The notes: generated by a model from the sequence alone, not told the origin. A stretch of DNA of 64,000 nucleotides from Minthousia sp045628125 (GCA_045628125.1 JAZQPA010000142.1:1-64000); one strand, 5' to 3'; positions 41,375 through 50,711 are shown, counted from the stretch's first letter. Program-made: numbers and translations.

Positions 41375-42718
41375 TTATGCCAGTTCGAAACCGATAGATT
41401 CCACAGCTCCGCGAATTTCCTCTTCGGTTGCTGTACCCTTCACTTCGGCAGTGTTAGTTTCCAGATAAACATGTACTTCGTCCACATTTTCCAATGCGGC
41501 AATGGCATTCTCCACACTGGTACGGCAGTGGTTGCAGTTCATGCCTTTCACATTATAAATATGGAAAGGTATGGCAACTTCCTCTGCTTTTCCTTCTTCC
41601 TCATGGCAGTGGCATTCTCTATTGCAGCAGTCGTCATCATCGTCATGACAATGGCAATGACTTTCTTCCTCTTCGTGGCAACCGCAGCCACATCCGCAAC
41701 TGCATCCCTGGTGCTTGTGGCGTAGACGGAGTGTCAGTGCATTCAACAGCATCAGTGCCAATAGAATTGTACATCCTACTTTAAACCAGTCGGTTGACTT
41801 TTCGCAGCAGTCCATGGCTGTTTCTACGAAAGTAGGAGTGAACCATTCACGAGGCAAAAGGTAATCGATACCGGTACCAAACAATACGGCTCCACTGATA
41901 ATTGAAATCAAATAGAGAACCATAGTTTTCTTACCTAATACCTTATTAATGACCAAAATGGATGCCACATTACATGCAGGACCTGCCATAAGCATCACCA
42001 GGGCAGCGCCTGGAGTAAGTCCTTTCAGCATTAGGGCCACAGCGATAGGAATAGATCCGGTGGCACACAGATACATGGGGATTGCCAGACACAACACAAA
42101 TAGCATGCTAAGAAAGGTGTTGCCTGCAAACAAGGCAAAGAAACTGTTTGGGACAAATACAGTAATCAATCCAGCTACAACCAGACCGATAACCAGCCAT
42201 TTGCCGATATCCTGCATCATGTCGATATAGGCATATTTCAGTGCCTCGATGACTTTTTGGACAAAACTTTTTTGCTTTACTTCAGTTTCTTTTTTCTGTG
42301 CAGTTGCCGTTGGTACTCCTTCTGCAGTGTCATCAAATATATTTACTAGGTTGCCACCGAAAATGGAAGTGCATAAAGCCACAATCGGACGGATGATGGC
42401 AAAAGGCAATCCCAATAGTGAGTAGGTAGCAATGATGGAATCTACGCCGGTCTGTGGGGTTGCAATCAGAAACGATACAGTGGCACCTTTACTGGCTCCT
42501 TCCTTTCTGAGTGACATGGCAGTAGGAATCACACCGCATGAACATAATGGCAGTGGGATTCCAAACAAGGCCGATAATAATACCGAGCGGAAGTTCCTTC
42601 CGGCTAAATACTTACTATATAGCGTGTTGGGAATAAAGACATGCATCAGTCCTGCCAAAAAGAAACCCAACAACAGATATGGCGACATTTTATTCACCAA
42701 GTCAAACATTTCTTCCAT
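41375..42718 (-). CDS. SO_0444-type heavy-metal efflux permease with metal-binding tail
   Basis: This 447-residue inner-membrane transporter has a DUF318/ArsP-type permease domain (PF03773) with about 8-10 helices. It includes two repeated halves, each with a PLPLCSCGVIPTAMSLRKEG-like signature (cysteines near the pore; the second copy reads AIPMYLCATGSIPIAVALM). A Cys/His/Asp-rich linker at about 340-385 follows, then a heavy-metal-associated domain with the MNCNHCRTSV motif. The layout fits SO_0444 family Cu/Zn efflux proteins. It is first in an operon with a Fur-family regulator. The metal is not fixed; zinc or copper is most likely. Confidence 0.9.
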   Translation of the reverse strand: MEEMFDLVNKMSPYLLLGFFLAGLMHVFIPNTLYSKYLAGRNFRSVLLSALFGIPLPLCSCGVIPTAMSLRKEGASKGATVSFLIATPQTGVDSIIATYSLLGLPFAIIRPIVALCTSIFGGNLVNIFDDTAEGVPTATAQKKETEVKQKSFVQKVIEALKYAYIDMMQDIGKWLVIGLVVAGLITVFVPNSFFALFAGNTFLSMLFVLCLAIPMYLCATGSIPIAVALMLKGLTPGAALVMLMAGPACNVASILVINKVLGKKTMVLYLISIISGAVLFGTGIDYLLPREWFTPTFVETAMDCCEKSTDWFKVGCTILLALMLLNALTLRLRHKHQGCSCGCGCGCHEEEESHCHCHDDDDDCCNRECHCHEEEGKAEEVAIPFHIYNVKGMNCNHCRTSVENAIAALENVDEVHVYLETNTAEVKGTATEEEIRGAVESIGFELA

Positions 42719-42744
42719 AACTTCTTTTATTTATATTTTCTGTG

Positions 42745-42780
42745 CAAAGGTACAATTAAATTTTGGCAACTCGGTTGCAA
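42745..42780 (-). promoter_or_regulatory. Promoter and inverted-repeat operator of the metal permease-fur operon
   Basis: On the minus strand TACCTTTG at 42745-42752 is the -7 box. Immediately upstream, TTGGCAAC (42763-42770) and GTTGCAA (42774-42780) form an interrupted palindrome with GCAAC/GTTGC arms around TCG, covering the expected -33 region. A repressor bound there would block polymerase. The Fur-family protein encoded in the same operon is the natural candidate. Confidence 0.6.
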
Positions 42781-42810
42781 CTTTATTCTGTTATCTGATC
42801 CGTGATTGTT

Positions 42811-43431
42811 TTATCGGATAAAATTCATTGGTGCCCAAGGTTCACGTTCTGGGGTATTTCCCTCACCGGTATTAATCTTCTTCAGAAGCCAGCTCATATT
42901 GTTGGCCAATGTGCGCATAGTCTGCAAACCTTCAATATCCTGAGCGGTTTCACCTTCACTGCGGCCATAGGCGATGTTCCAGTACTGTGAGGTAACGATA
43001 GGCATATTCACCATCTGGAATGGCATTTGAAGAGTCTGGAAAGCGGCAGATGCACCACCACGACGGCATACACAAACTACAGCTGCTGGCTTGTTGGCAA
43101 AGTTACCACTTGCGGCAAACAGCATGCGCTGTTGCAGTGATAGAACTTGACCAGCCGGCTGGCCATAATATACAGGAGAGCCTACGATCAAAGCATCACA
43201 CTCCTTCATTTTGGTGATCACTTCGTTGCATACATCATCATTGAATGCGCATAGTCCCTTGCCGTTCTCACGGCATTTGGCGCAACCTATGCATCCGCGA
43301 ACAGGCTTAACTCCAATCCATATCATTTCACTATCAATGCCATTTTTGGCCAACTGCTGTGCTATCTCATTCAGTGCCACGTTGGTGTTTCCTTCACGTC
43401 GTGGGCTTCCGTTAATCAGTAATACTTTCAT
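42811..43431 (-). CDS. Flavodoxin/NADPH-dependent FMN reductase family protein
   Basis: This 206-residue flavoprotein begins MKVLLINGSPRREGNTNVAL, the FMN phosphate-binding loop of the iron-sulfur flavoprotein/FMN-reductase group. A cysteine cluster (GCIGCAKCRENGKGLC) follows, which can hold an Fe-S cluster in ISF-type proteins, and then the SPVYYGQPAG flavin-contact loop. It is last in the EamA-to-flavodoxin operon. An anaerobic electron-transfer or oxygen-reduction role is likely; the partner is unknown. Confidence 0.9.
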   Translation of the reverse strand: MKVLLINGSPRREGNTNVALNEIAQQLAKNGIDSEMIWIGVKPVRGCIGCAKCRENGKGLCAFNDDVCNEVITKMKECDALIVGSPVYYGQPAGQVLSLQQRMLFAASGNFANKPAAVVCVCRRGGASAAFQTLQMPFQMVNMPIVTSQYWNIAYGRSEGETAQDIEGLQTMRTLANNMSWLLKKINTGEGNTPEREPWAPMNFIR

Positions 43432-43456
43432 TTCTTATACTTTTTGTTTCTTGTTA

Positions 43457-44266
43457 TTACATAGGTTTCAATCCCCAGCGTACTGACCATTCTAGTTGCT
43501 CTCCCGGTTTTAGAAGGGTATAAGCGCCTTGACTCTCCAGTTCCACATAGGTATCTCCCTTATTCACATATACTTGAATTTCTGCTTCTCCGTGTGCAGG
43601 CTGACTGGCATCAAGGTCGGTAAATTGCTTGGTCAGCAGCAGTCCGTTATTCATATAACTTAGCCATCCCTTTCCATCAGCATTGATCTTGCGGTTGGCA
43701 TCGGTATGGTCAATCTCATACCATGCCCATCCGTCCTTTTGTTGAAAATTCATCAGTCCTGCAGGGGTGATGCTTTCCAAGGGTGCATCAAAGAATATAT
43801 TTCCATGAGCAGGTACGCGAGTGATTTCCCAAGGCGCAACTTTGCGCTCCAGGCTTGATTCATTGACGATGGTATAGGTTACTACTATGCAGTCATCTCC
43901 AGCATCTGTCGTGAACTTTTTCTTGATTCTCAATGGAAACTTTTCGGATAGTTGGCTGGTCATTTCCAAAACACCGTTGTTCTGGCTTACCTGATAAGGC
44001 ATATTATCGTGCTCGCTTACCGGAGGCCAGTTCCATTCTTTTTGGGGACTGGTCCAAAAGGTACTTCCAAAAGAGTTTGGTGCCGGTGTTTTCGAAAGCA
44101 CTTCCTGACCGTCATAGCAGAACGAAATGATTCTGGCACCTTGGGCCGCATCTATCTGCATGGACAGCTTATTGACATTAATTTCGTATATGGTCTGTTC
44201 CTGAGCCTTGACATTATTGCCAATTCCAGCCAGAATTAGTAACAGCAGTAGAGTTGTGTGTTTCAT
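43457..44266 (-). CDS. DUF4380-like exported protein with mutarotase-type fold
   Basis: This 269-residue protein has the signal peptide MKHTTLLLLLILAGIGNNVKAQ. The beta-sandwich pattern of the galactose mutarotase-like superfamily follows (AAQGARIISFCYDGQEVL, SFGSTFWTSPQKEWNWPP, WEITRVPAHG, GEQLEWSVRWGL). This arrangement is DUF4380-like. No catalytic role is established for the family; sugar binding is an inference from the fold. It is cotranscribed with the PhzF-like gene 5 nt upstream. Confidence 0.78.
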   Translation of the reverse strand: MKHTTLLLLLILAGIGNNVKAQEQTIYEINVNKLSMQIDAAQGARIISFCYDGQEVLSKTPAPNSFGSTFWTSPQKEWNWPPVSEHDNMPYQVSQNNGVLEMTSQLSEKFPLRIKKKFTTDAGDDCIVVTYTIVNESSLERKVAPWEITRVPAHGNIFFDAPLESITPAGLMNFQQKDGWAWYEIDHTDANRKINADGKGWLSYMNNGLLLTKQFTDLDASQPAHGEAEIQVYVNKGDTYVELESQGAYTLLKPGEQLEWSVRWGLKPM

Positions 44267-44271
44267 TGTTA

Positions 44272-45063
44272 TCAGATATGCAAAATTGTTTCTGCAAACA
44301 ATGCCGCATGACCACGCAGCAGCAGATACTCATCATTCAGTATCTCAATTTCCACTTCTCCTCCTCGTGGCGATGCCTCCCATGCACGGATTACCTTCTT
44401 TCCCAGACGCTTTGCCCAATAAGGGCCTATTTGGCAGTGGGCACTTCCGCATACTGGATCTTCGTTTACGCCCACTTTTGGTCCGAAACATCGTGAGCAA
44501 CAGTCGAAACCATCAGAACCTGGTGCTGTAATGTGCACCATACGTCCAGGCATCTTGTTGATGGCCTGAAAATCCGGAGTAAATGATTTAACCTGGTCAT
44601 CATCTGCTAATACACAGATCAGATCCAGACCATTTCCCATCCAGGCATCCAATGGAATAGTCCCCAGATTCTCTATCATTTCCTGTGTAACTTTCACTCT
44701 TTCCAATGGTATGTTAGGAAACTGCATCTCAAACATTTCACCCTTACGGCTCACTGTCAGTTTTCCGGCCAGTGTGTAGAAGTTGACCTTCTCGGCATTT
44801 GGTTCGAAATAGTTCAGGATTATAAATCCTGAAGCAAGTGTGGCATGACCGCAAAGTCCCACTTCGCAGGCAGGAGTAAACCAGCGTAAACGATAGCCAT
44901 CATTCTCTTTCAGCAAAAAGGCTGTTTCGGAAAGGTTGTTTTCCAGAGCGATGTGCTTCATCAGCTCTTCCTCTAGCCACTGCCCGTTTTCCAATACACA
45001 TACGGCAGCAGGATTACCCTGAAACACTTTTGGGGTAAAAGCGTCAACAATATATTGTTTCAT
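44272..45063 (-). CDS. PhzF family isomerase
   Basis: This 263-residue enzyme of the diaminopimelate-epimerase-like fold has the N-terminal VDAFTPKVFQGNPAAVCVL, catalytic Glu in NNLSETAF, GLCGHATLASG and the C-terminal GVNEDPVCGSAHC. These are the PhzF landmarks. Outside phenazine producers the reaction is unknown, and no phenazine genes are present. It starts 1 nt after panB and is part of the same operon. Confidence 0.92.
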   Translation of the reverse strand: MKQYIVDAFTPKVFQGNPAAVCVLENGQWLEEELMKHIALENNLSETAFLLKENDGYRLRWFTPACEVGLCGHATLASGFIILNYFEPNAEKVNFYTLAGKLTVSRKGEMFEMQFPNIPLERVKVTQEMIENLGTIPLDAWMGNGLDLICVLADDDQVKSFTPDFQAINKMPGRMVHITAPGSDGFDCCSRCFGPKVGVNEDPVCGSAHCQIGPYWAKRLGKKVIRAWEASPRGGEVEIEILNDEYLLLRGHAALFAETILHI

Positions 45064-45064
45064 G

Positions 45065-45889
45065 TTAATACAATTTGGTTAATACTTCGTCATCAAAGGA
45101 TAACTTATTCTCGTCATTAGGGAAAGCCTTGGTTGTCACATCATCCTTAAATTGCTTCATGGCCTGTACCATAATACTATGTGTATCAGTGTACTGCTTC
45201 ATGAATTTTGGTGATTTGGCTCCGGTATATCCTATCATGTGATGAAAGACCAACACTTGTCCGTCGCAATAGCGTCCGGCCCCAATGCCGATGGTGGAGG
45301 CAGGAACCTCTTCGGTAATCCGTTTGGCCAGATTTTCGGGCACGCATTCCATTGCGATGGAAAAAGCACCGGCTTCGGCTACAGCCTTGGCATCGTTCAG
45401 CAGTTTTTGTGCCATGGCCTCGGTTTTGCCTTGAACACGGTATCCACCCTGAGTGTTTATGGATTGAGGAGTAATGCCGATATGTCCCATGACAGGGATT
45501 CCCGCATTTACAATGGCACGAATATGCTCTGTTACTTCTGCACCTCCTTCCAGCTTTACAGCTTGGCAGTTGGTTTCCTTCATGATACGTCCGGCATTCT
45601 TAACGGCATCGTATACCGATGTCTGGTAGGACATGAATGGCATGTCTACCACAACAAAGGCATCCCCAGCGCCACGACATACAGCCTTACCGTGGTAGAT
45701 CATGTCCTCTACTGTGACAGGCAGAGTATTCTCGTACCCTAAAATCACGCTACCTAATGAATCACCCACTAATATCATGTCTATTCCTGCTTCATCCAGA
45801 ATGCGGGCAGTTGGGCAATCATAAGCTACTACCATACTGAAGGCCTGTTTACCTTTTTGTTCCAGAAAATAGTTTGTTGTCTTCTTCAT
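45065..45889 (-). CDS. panB: 3-methyl-2-oxobutanoate hydroxymethyltransferase
   Basis: PanB makes ketopantoate from 2-oxoisovalerate and methylenetetrahydrofolate, the first committed step of pantothenate synthesis. The 274-residue protein has the metal-binding VGDSLGSVILGYENT and DMPFMSYQ motifs, the VKLEGG active-site segment, GHIGITPQS and the EETPA-like IGIGAGRYCDGQ loop. Length is normal. panC and panD are not in the window. It sits between pepD and the PhzF gene with gaps of 4 and 1 nt. Confidence 0.96.
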   Translation of the reverse strand: MKKTTNYFLEQKGKQAFSMVVAYDCPTARILDEAGIDMILVGDSLGSVILGYENTLPVTVEDMIYHGKAVCRGAGDAFVVVDMPFMSYQTSVYDAVKNAGRIMKETNCQAVKLEGGAEVTEHIRAIVNAGIPVMGHIGITPQSINTQGGYRVQGKTEAMAQKLLNDAKAVAEAGAFSIAMECVPENLAKRITEEVPASTIGIGAGRYCDGQVLVFHHMIGYTGAKSPKFMKQYTDTHSIMVQAMKQFKDDVTTKAFPNDENKLSFDDEVLTKLY

Positions 45890-45893
45890 TTCC

Positions 45894-47369
45894 TCATTTA
45901 TTTTCTGCCAATCGTTTCAATAATTCTACAACTACTAGCCAAATCTTGTCACAGGTATCCAGGTCTACCCGTTCTGATGTAGAATGTGGCTCAATGATGC
46001 GAGGACCGATTGAAGCAATTTCTACACCAGGGTATTTTTGAACATAATATGCGGCTTCCAGTACAAAGTGCATGGCCACTTTCTTAGGTTCAAAACCTAG
46101 TACATCCTTGAACGTTTGGCAAGTTAGTGCCAGTAAAGGAGAATCTTCACGCTCCATCCATGCTGGAGTATCCATCAGCAGAATCACTTCTTCAGCCTTA
46201 CATGCCAGGAAGAATTGTTTGATATGTTCGCCCAGGTTGTGCATTTCCTCATCCGAGAAACTGCGGGTATGGCAGGATACAGTCACCTGTTCCTCGCAAG
46301 TGTTTATTACTCCAATGTTGTTACTGGTCATTACGGTGTGTGGCATATCTTTGCGCATAGCCATCACTCCAAATGGCAGTTCGCTGATACAGTTCAGAAT
46401 GTCGGCCGCATTTGCTAAATAGAGAGGATGTGCATTAGTTTCCTCAATGCGTAGGCATACTTCACAATCGTTCTTGGAATAACGCTGGCTTACCACGGTA
46501 TTGCAGATATTCACGAACATTTCCAGTGATGGTACCGATGCTTCTGACAAAGCCACAATCATTTCCGACCATGAAGCAATGGACGCATTAGCTGTACCTC
46601 CGTTGATGGCGCATACCATGATGTTGTTATCTGGCAGATTTTTCATGTGGCCACACATCTCTTTGATGCAGTTGCAGCGTCCTTTACTGATATCCACGCC
46701 AGAATGACCTCCAAGACCACCATCGATGACCAATCTGCGGAACACCATACCTTCAGGAATAGGTTTCCATTCGGCCTTCCAATGTGCAACCTGAATATAT
46801 GCACCAGCTGCACCGGTGGTTATCTCATCAAATGCCTCGCTATCCAGATTCAGAATCTTACGTCCGCGGATAAAATCCAGACTCAGTGCCTCGGCACCGC
46901 TCATTCCGTCCTCCTCGTTGGTGGTAGTCAACACTTCCAATGGTCCATGAACCAGGGAATCATCAGTCAGCACAGCCAGTGCCATTGACAGACCCATACC
47001 GTTGTCTGCTCCTAAAGATGTACCCTCGGCTTTCATCCAGCGAGTTTCTGAATTATCCTCGTTCTTTACGATGTCCATGTAAGGAATAATCTCATCATTC
47101 AGAGGATCGAATGGTTTGCCGTTACGCAGGTAACCATCCTTGGCCACACATACCATATCCATATGGTTCAAGAGAACTGTCGGTTCTGCCTGCTCGTATC
47201 CCGGAGTGGCGTCTTTTTCGATAACTACGCAGTTCTCTGCATCTCTGCGGTAGCGCAATCCGTTTCGGGTAGCAAACTCGCAAAGGAAATCAGCCACACG
47301 CTCCTCGTGGTGTGATGAGCGTGGAATCTTGTTCAATTGACTGAAAATCTCGTAAAAATTCTGTTTCAT
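45894..47369 (-). CDS. pepD: Aminoacyl-histidine dipeptidase (M20 family)
   Basis: This 491-residue zinc dipeptidase should cleave Xaa-His and related dipeptides in the cytoplasm. Visible landmarks are IPRSSHHEERVADFL at the start, the zinc His in LLNHMDMVCVA, SLGADNGMG, the catalytic TTNEEDGMSGA and the C-terminal IGPRIIEPHSTSERVD. Length matches PepD. It is 11 nt after the EamA transporter gene and 4 nt before panB, so nutrient peptides and cofactor synthesis share an operon. Confidence 0.96.
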   Translation of the reverse strand: MKQNFYEIFSQLNKIPRSSHHEERVADFLCEFATRNGLRYRRDAENCVVIEKDATPGYEQAEPTVLLNHMDMVCVAKDGYLRNGKPFDPLNDEIIPYMDIVKNEDNSETRWMKAEGTSLGADNGMGLSMALAVLTDDSLVHGPLEVLTTTNEEDGMSGAEALSLDFIRGRKILNLDSEAFDEITTGAAGAYIQVAHWKAEWKPIPEGMVFRRLVIDGGLGGHSGVDISKGRCNCIKEMCGHMKNLPDNNIMVCAINGGTANASIASWSEMIVALSEASVPSLEMFVNICNTVVSQRYSKNDCEVCLRIEETNAHPLYLANAADILNCISELPFGVMAMRKDMPHTVMTSNNIGVINTCEEQVTVSCHTRSFSDEEMHNLGEHIKQFFLACKAEEVILLMDTPAWMEREDSPLLALTCQTFKDVLGFEPKKVAMHFVLEAAYYVQKYPGVEIASIGPRIIEPHSTSERVDLDTCDKIWLVVVELLKRLAENK

Positions 47370-47380
47370 ATCGTTGTTTT

Positions 47381-48298
47381 TTATTTTTTACCTTTATTGA
47401 TGATATAGATTCCAATGGTGGCTAACGCACCTGCTATAACGTACTTCCAATAGAATTGCTCGTGCAGGCACATACAGGAAGTCACAGCTCCTACCACAGG
47501 AATCAGTGAATTATATATGGCCACTTTTCCCACCGGATTACAGCTCAACAGCTTGTTATACAGCGTGAAACCAATGGTAGAGATGGCAATAAGCAATAGA
47601 AGAATGAATAGTCCTGTAAAGTTGATGACAGGCAGATGTCCGTGCATCATAAGGGCTGGGATGATCAGTAGCGCACCTCCCAGTGCCAGACCATAGCCAG
47701 TTCCAACAAAAACATCCACACGTTTACTTAATCCTCGTGTCATCAGTGATGCGGTGGCTCCGCATAGGGCATTCAGAATAATCATACCATCACCCAATAA
47801 AGTAAACTGTCCACTGGCCTTTCCACCCAGGTTTAAGGTCAGGATACCGGTAAAGCCAATAACGCATCCCAGGGCTTTCTGCATGGTCATTTTATCACTC
47901 TTGAAGAATAGGCATGCCATAATAACGACCGAGAACACGCTCAATGAATTCAAAATGGCAGCACGGCTTCCTTCACTGTGCGACAAACCAAAATAGAAAC
48001 ATGCATAGTGTAGAGTGGTGTTCATTAGGGCGAAAACCAAAATATACCACCAATCCGATGTGTGGTGTAACTTAAAGTCTCTGTGAGCTTTTTGAGCCAC
48101 AGCCAGTATGATGAGGCCCGAAACTAGAAAACGGATTCCAGCAAACAGCATTTTACTTCCGGTCATATCGGTAGTAATGGCAAATGCTTCAAACCCCAGT
48201 TTGATGAGTGGATAGGCCCAGCCCCATGCAATGGCGGCAGTCAGGGCGAACATGGTCACCCAAACAGGTCGCTGGAAAATATTTTGGGGCTCTTTCAT
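47381..48298 (-). CDS. EamA/DMT family transporter
   Basis: This 305-residue inner-membrane protein has about ten helices in two EamA repeats, from the N-terminal ALTAAIAWGWAYPLIKLGF and LAVALGGALLIIPALMMHG-like middle to the C-terminal AGALATIGIYIINKGKK. The family exports or imports metabolites such as amino acids and nucleosides; the substrate is unknown. It is the first gene of the six-gene minus-strand operon and its product may move a product or substrate of that operon. Confidence 0.9.
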   Translation of the reverse strand: MKEPQNIFQRPVWVTMFALTAAIAWGWAYPLIKLGFEAFAITTDMTGSKMLFAGIRFLVSGLIILAVAQKAHRDFKLHHTSDWWYILVFALMNTTLHYACFYFGLSHSEGSRAAILNSLSVFSVVIMACLFFKSDKMTMQKALGCVIGFTGILTLNLGGKASGQFTLLGDGMIILNALCGATASLMTRGLSKRVDVFVGTGYGLALGGALLIIPALMMHGHLPVINFTGLFILLLLIAISTIGFTLYNKLLSCNPVGKVAIYNSLIPVVGAVTSCMCLHEQFYWKYVIAGALATIGIYIINKGKK

Positions 48299-48341
48299 TA
48301 TAAATTAGGTGTGTTGAAATGCTTTTGTTAATTTTATTCTG

Positions 48342-48391
48342 CAAATATAGGCATTAATAGTTTCTTTACCCTCTTTTTTTTCATATCTTTG
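48342..48391. promoter_or_regulatory. Divergent promoters for the EamA operon and rubrerythrin
   Basis: On the minus strand TATATTTG (48342-48349) lies 43 nt before the EamA gene. On the plus strand TATCTTTG (48384-48391) lies 29 nt before rubrerythrin. Both match TAnnTTTG. Confidence 0.6.
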
Positions 48392-48420
48392 CATAATAAC
48401 ACTTAAAAAGTAATCAGATT

Positions 48421-48963
48421 ATGAAAGAATCAAAGTACAAAGGTACCCAGACCGAGAAGAATCTGGAGGCTGCATTTGCAGGTGAGAGTCAGGCACGCAA
48501 CAAGTATACTTATTTTGCTGCCATTGCTATGAAGGAAGGTTATGAGCAGATTGCAGATCTGTTCACAAAGACAGCAGAAAACGAGAAAGAGCATGCAAAG
48601 ATGTGGTATAAGGAATTGAATGGCTTGGGCGATACCGCAGAGAATCTGGAGGCTGCTGCAGATGGCGAGAACTACGAGTGGACAGATATGTACGAGGCTT
48701 TTGCTAAGACAGCTGAGGAAGAGGGCTTTAAAACATTGGCCAAGAAGTTCCGTATGGTTGCTGCTATTGAAAAACGTCATGAGGAGCGCTATCGTGCATT
48801 GCTGAATAATGTTCAGAATGCCGAGGTATTCGAGAAGAGCGAGGTAAAGGTATGGGAGTGCCGCAATTGTGGTCATATTGTTGTAGGTACAAAAGCTCCA
48901 GCTGCTTGTGCGGTTTGTGCATATCCTCAGTCATTCTTTGAGGTACATGTTGACAACTTCTAA
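48421..48963 (+). CDS. rbr: Rubrerythrin
   Basis: This 180-residue peroxide-scavenging protein has an N-terminal ferritin-like four-helix domain with diiron Glu/His ligands (AAFAGESQARNKY, AENEKEHAKMW, TAEEEGF, AAIEKRHEERY). The C-terminal rubredoxin domain has CRNCG and CAVC ligating one iron. Rubrerythrins reduce hydrogen peroxide in anaerobes, which suits the inferred lifestyle. It is monocistronic with its own promoter and terminator. Confidence 0.97.
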   Translation: MKESKYKGTQTEKNLEAAFAGESQARNKYTYFAAIAMKEGYEQIADLFTKTAENEKEHAKMWYKELNGLGDTAENLEAAADGENYEWTDMYEAFAKTAEEEGFKTLAKKFRMVAAIEKRHEERYRALLNNVQNAEVFEKSEVKVWECRNCGHIVVGTKAPAACAVCAYPQSFFEVHVDNF

Positions 48964-48966
48964 TTA

Positions 48967-48999
48967 AATAAGGTGCGCCAGTTTGAGGCGCACCTTATT
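48967..48999. terminator. Bidirectional intrinsic terminator after rbr
   Basis: AATAAGGTGCGCC (48967-48979) pairs perfectly with GGCGCACCTTATT (48987-48999) around a 7-nt loop, followed by a T-run. It also ends the convergent GNAT transcript. Confidence 0.9.
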
Positions 49000-49477
49000 A
49001 TTTTTTTGCCATTTTATTTAGAGTTTCTCCTGTTAATCGGTAAGTTGTCCATTCCGACATTGGAGTGGCATCCAGCGACAGGTAGAAGTCTATACTTGGT
49101 CGATTCCAATCCAGGCAGCACCATTCAAGGCGGCCGCAGCCTCTTTCCACAGTAATGCGCGCCAATTCTTGTAATAGGGCTTTTCCGTGACCTTTACCAC
49201 GATGCTCCGGCAATACAAACAGGTCTTCCAGATAGATACCAGCACGTCCCAGAAAGGTGGAGAAATTGTGGAAGAATAGGGCAAAGCCCACTTCTTGGCT
49301 ATTTTCCAACGCAAAGATAACTTCCGCTTTCTTCTTTTCAAAAATCCATTCGTTCAGCAGTTCCTCCGTGGCAACCACCTCGTTGCTCATTTTCTCATAC
49401 TCAGCCAGTCCCTTAATGAATTTTAGGATGGTAGCTGTGTCGGCCGGTGTGGCCAGGCGGAATGTAGTTTGAGTCAT
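48998..49477 (-). CDS. GNAT family N-acetyltransferase (diamine acetyltransferase-like)
   Basis: This 159-residue acetyltransferase has the acetyl-CoA loop HRGKGHGKALLQELARITVERG and the GRLEWCCLDWNRPSIDFY segment typical of the spermidine/diamine N-acetyltransferase-like subgroup, together with GIYLEDLFVLPEH. The substrate is unknown, with polyamines a family-level possibility. It is 13 nt downstream of pncB and is probably cotranscribed with it. Confidence 0.9.
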   Translation of the reverse strand: MTQTTFRLATPADTATILKFIKGLAEYEKMSNEVVATEELLNEWIFEKKKAEVIFALENSQEVGFALFFHNFSTFLGRAGIYLEDLFVLPEHRGKGHGKALLQELARITVERGCGRLEWCCLDWNRPSIDFYLSLDATPMSEWTTYRLTGETLNKMAKK

Positions 49478-49490
49478 TTCTTGTTTTGTT

Positions 49491-50684
49491 TTATCCGATT
49501 TGTGATAGAATATAAGCGCATTTCTCCTTGTTTCCCAATGTCTTGCCCTTGTCGCAGGATAGTTTTACGCAGTCGTGCCATTCTCGAATTTCTGTAATAC
49601 GGCATTTAGTTAATTTCACTACAATGTTCGATGGTTTGGCATTATCTACATCACAGGTCAGGTATGTACCTACGCCGTAAGAATCCTTTACACGGCCGTG
49701 GCAGTAATTGTGAATAGCTATACAGCGGTCCACATTCAGACCATTGCTGAATACCACCTGTTTGGTGGCAGGGTCAATGCCCAACTGTTTGTATTTCTCA
49801 ATGATTTTTTCAATTTGTTCTTCCTCAACACCGCTGTCTACACGAAGACCGGTGTACATCATAGCCATACGCTTCGACAGGTTCTTGAAGAATACGTCAT
49901 CACCAAAACAATCATACAGATATGTGCCGTTGTTGCCGTCATATACATCGCTGAATTTCTTCATTACGTTATAGTTGCACTCAAACACACCGCTTACGTT
50001 CTCTTCAAACGAGATAATCTGGTGGCTCAGTGTGCCCAGCGGTTTCAGTCCCAATTCCATAGCCAACCACACATTGCTTGTGCCGGTAAAAATACCAGAC
50101 CACTGCTTAGAATCGAAGGTATGCTTCATGGCTTGTAACACCATTTTTTGGTGGTCATAAGAGAAGCGGCGGCGGGTACCCATATCACCGAACACTAATC
50201 CTGCACTGAAAATCTTTTCAGCTTTTGCCACTGCCTTAGCATGCTCAGCCTCTACATCGTAGCGCTCAGCATCGCCATTCAGTGTGTGAATCAGTTCTGA
50301 GATACACGATAGAATTGGCATTTCCCACATGATGGCGCTGAACCACTTTCCGCGGATGAGAATGCTTAGGTGTCCTTCCTCATCTTGACTGATGTTCACT
50401 TCTTTAGGATTGAAGCGGTATCCCCTTAGAAATGAGAAATACCACAAAGGCAGCCATACCAGCTGCTCGGTCATGAACTCAATTTCCTGATCAGTGATGG
50501 TTACGCTTTCCATGTGGTTAATCTGTTCCTGCAGCAAGTCGCCGAATCCCTTAGGATAGCAGGTGTTATTACGGTCAAAGAAAGTATATTCCACCTCGGC
50601 ACGAGGATATTGCTGCATGATATAGTACTGACAACTGAATGTATACAGGTCGTTATCTGTAAAATGGGTAATGATTTGTCTCAT
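49491..50684 (-). CDS. pncB: Nicotinate phosphoribosyltransferase
   Basis: PncB makes nicotinate mononucleotide from nicotinate and PRPP in the NAD salvage pathway. The 397-residue protein has the N-terminal TDNDLYTFSCQYYIMQQYP, the GDMGTRRRFSYDHQKMV region, GTSNVWLAMELGLKPLGTLSHQ with the active-site His, and late RVDSGVEEEQIEK. Length is typical. Start at 50684 is chosen because the longer frame to 50753 includes the promoter box at 50712-50719. Confidence 0.95.
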   Translation of the reverse strand: MRQIITHFTDNDLYTFSCQYYIMQQYPRAEVEYTFFDRNNTCYPKGFGDLLQEQINHMESVTITDQEIEFMTEQLVWLPLWYFSFLRGYRFNPKEVNISQDEEGHLSILIRGKWFSAIMWEMPILSCISELIHTLNGDAERYDVEAEHAKAVAKAEKIFSAGLVFGDMGTRRRFSYDHQKMVLQAMKHTFDSKQWSGIFTGTSNVWLAMELGLKPLGTLSHQIISFEENVSGVFECNYNVMKKFSDVYDGNNGTYLYDCFGDDVFFKNLSKRMAMMYTGLRVDSGVEEEQIEKIIEKYKQLGIDPATKQVVFSNGLNVDRCIAIHNYCHGRVKDSYGVGTYLTCDVDNAKPSNIVVKLTKCRITEIREWHDCVKLSCDKGKTLGNKEKCAYILSQIG

Positions 50685-50711
50685 GGAACTTCTTATACTT
50701 GAATTATGATG

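Noticed and set aside
45239..45742. 167-codon plus-strand ORF
   Set aside because: Antisense to panB, which has all its catalytic motifs.
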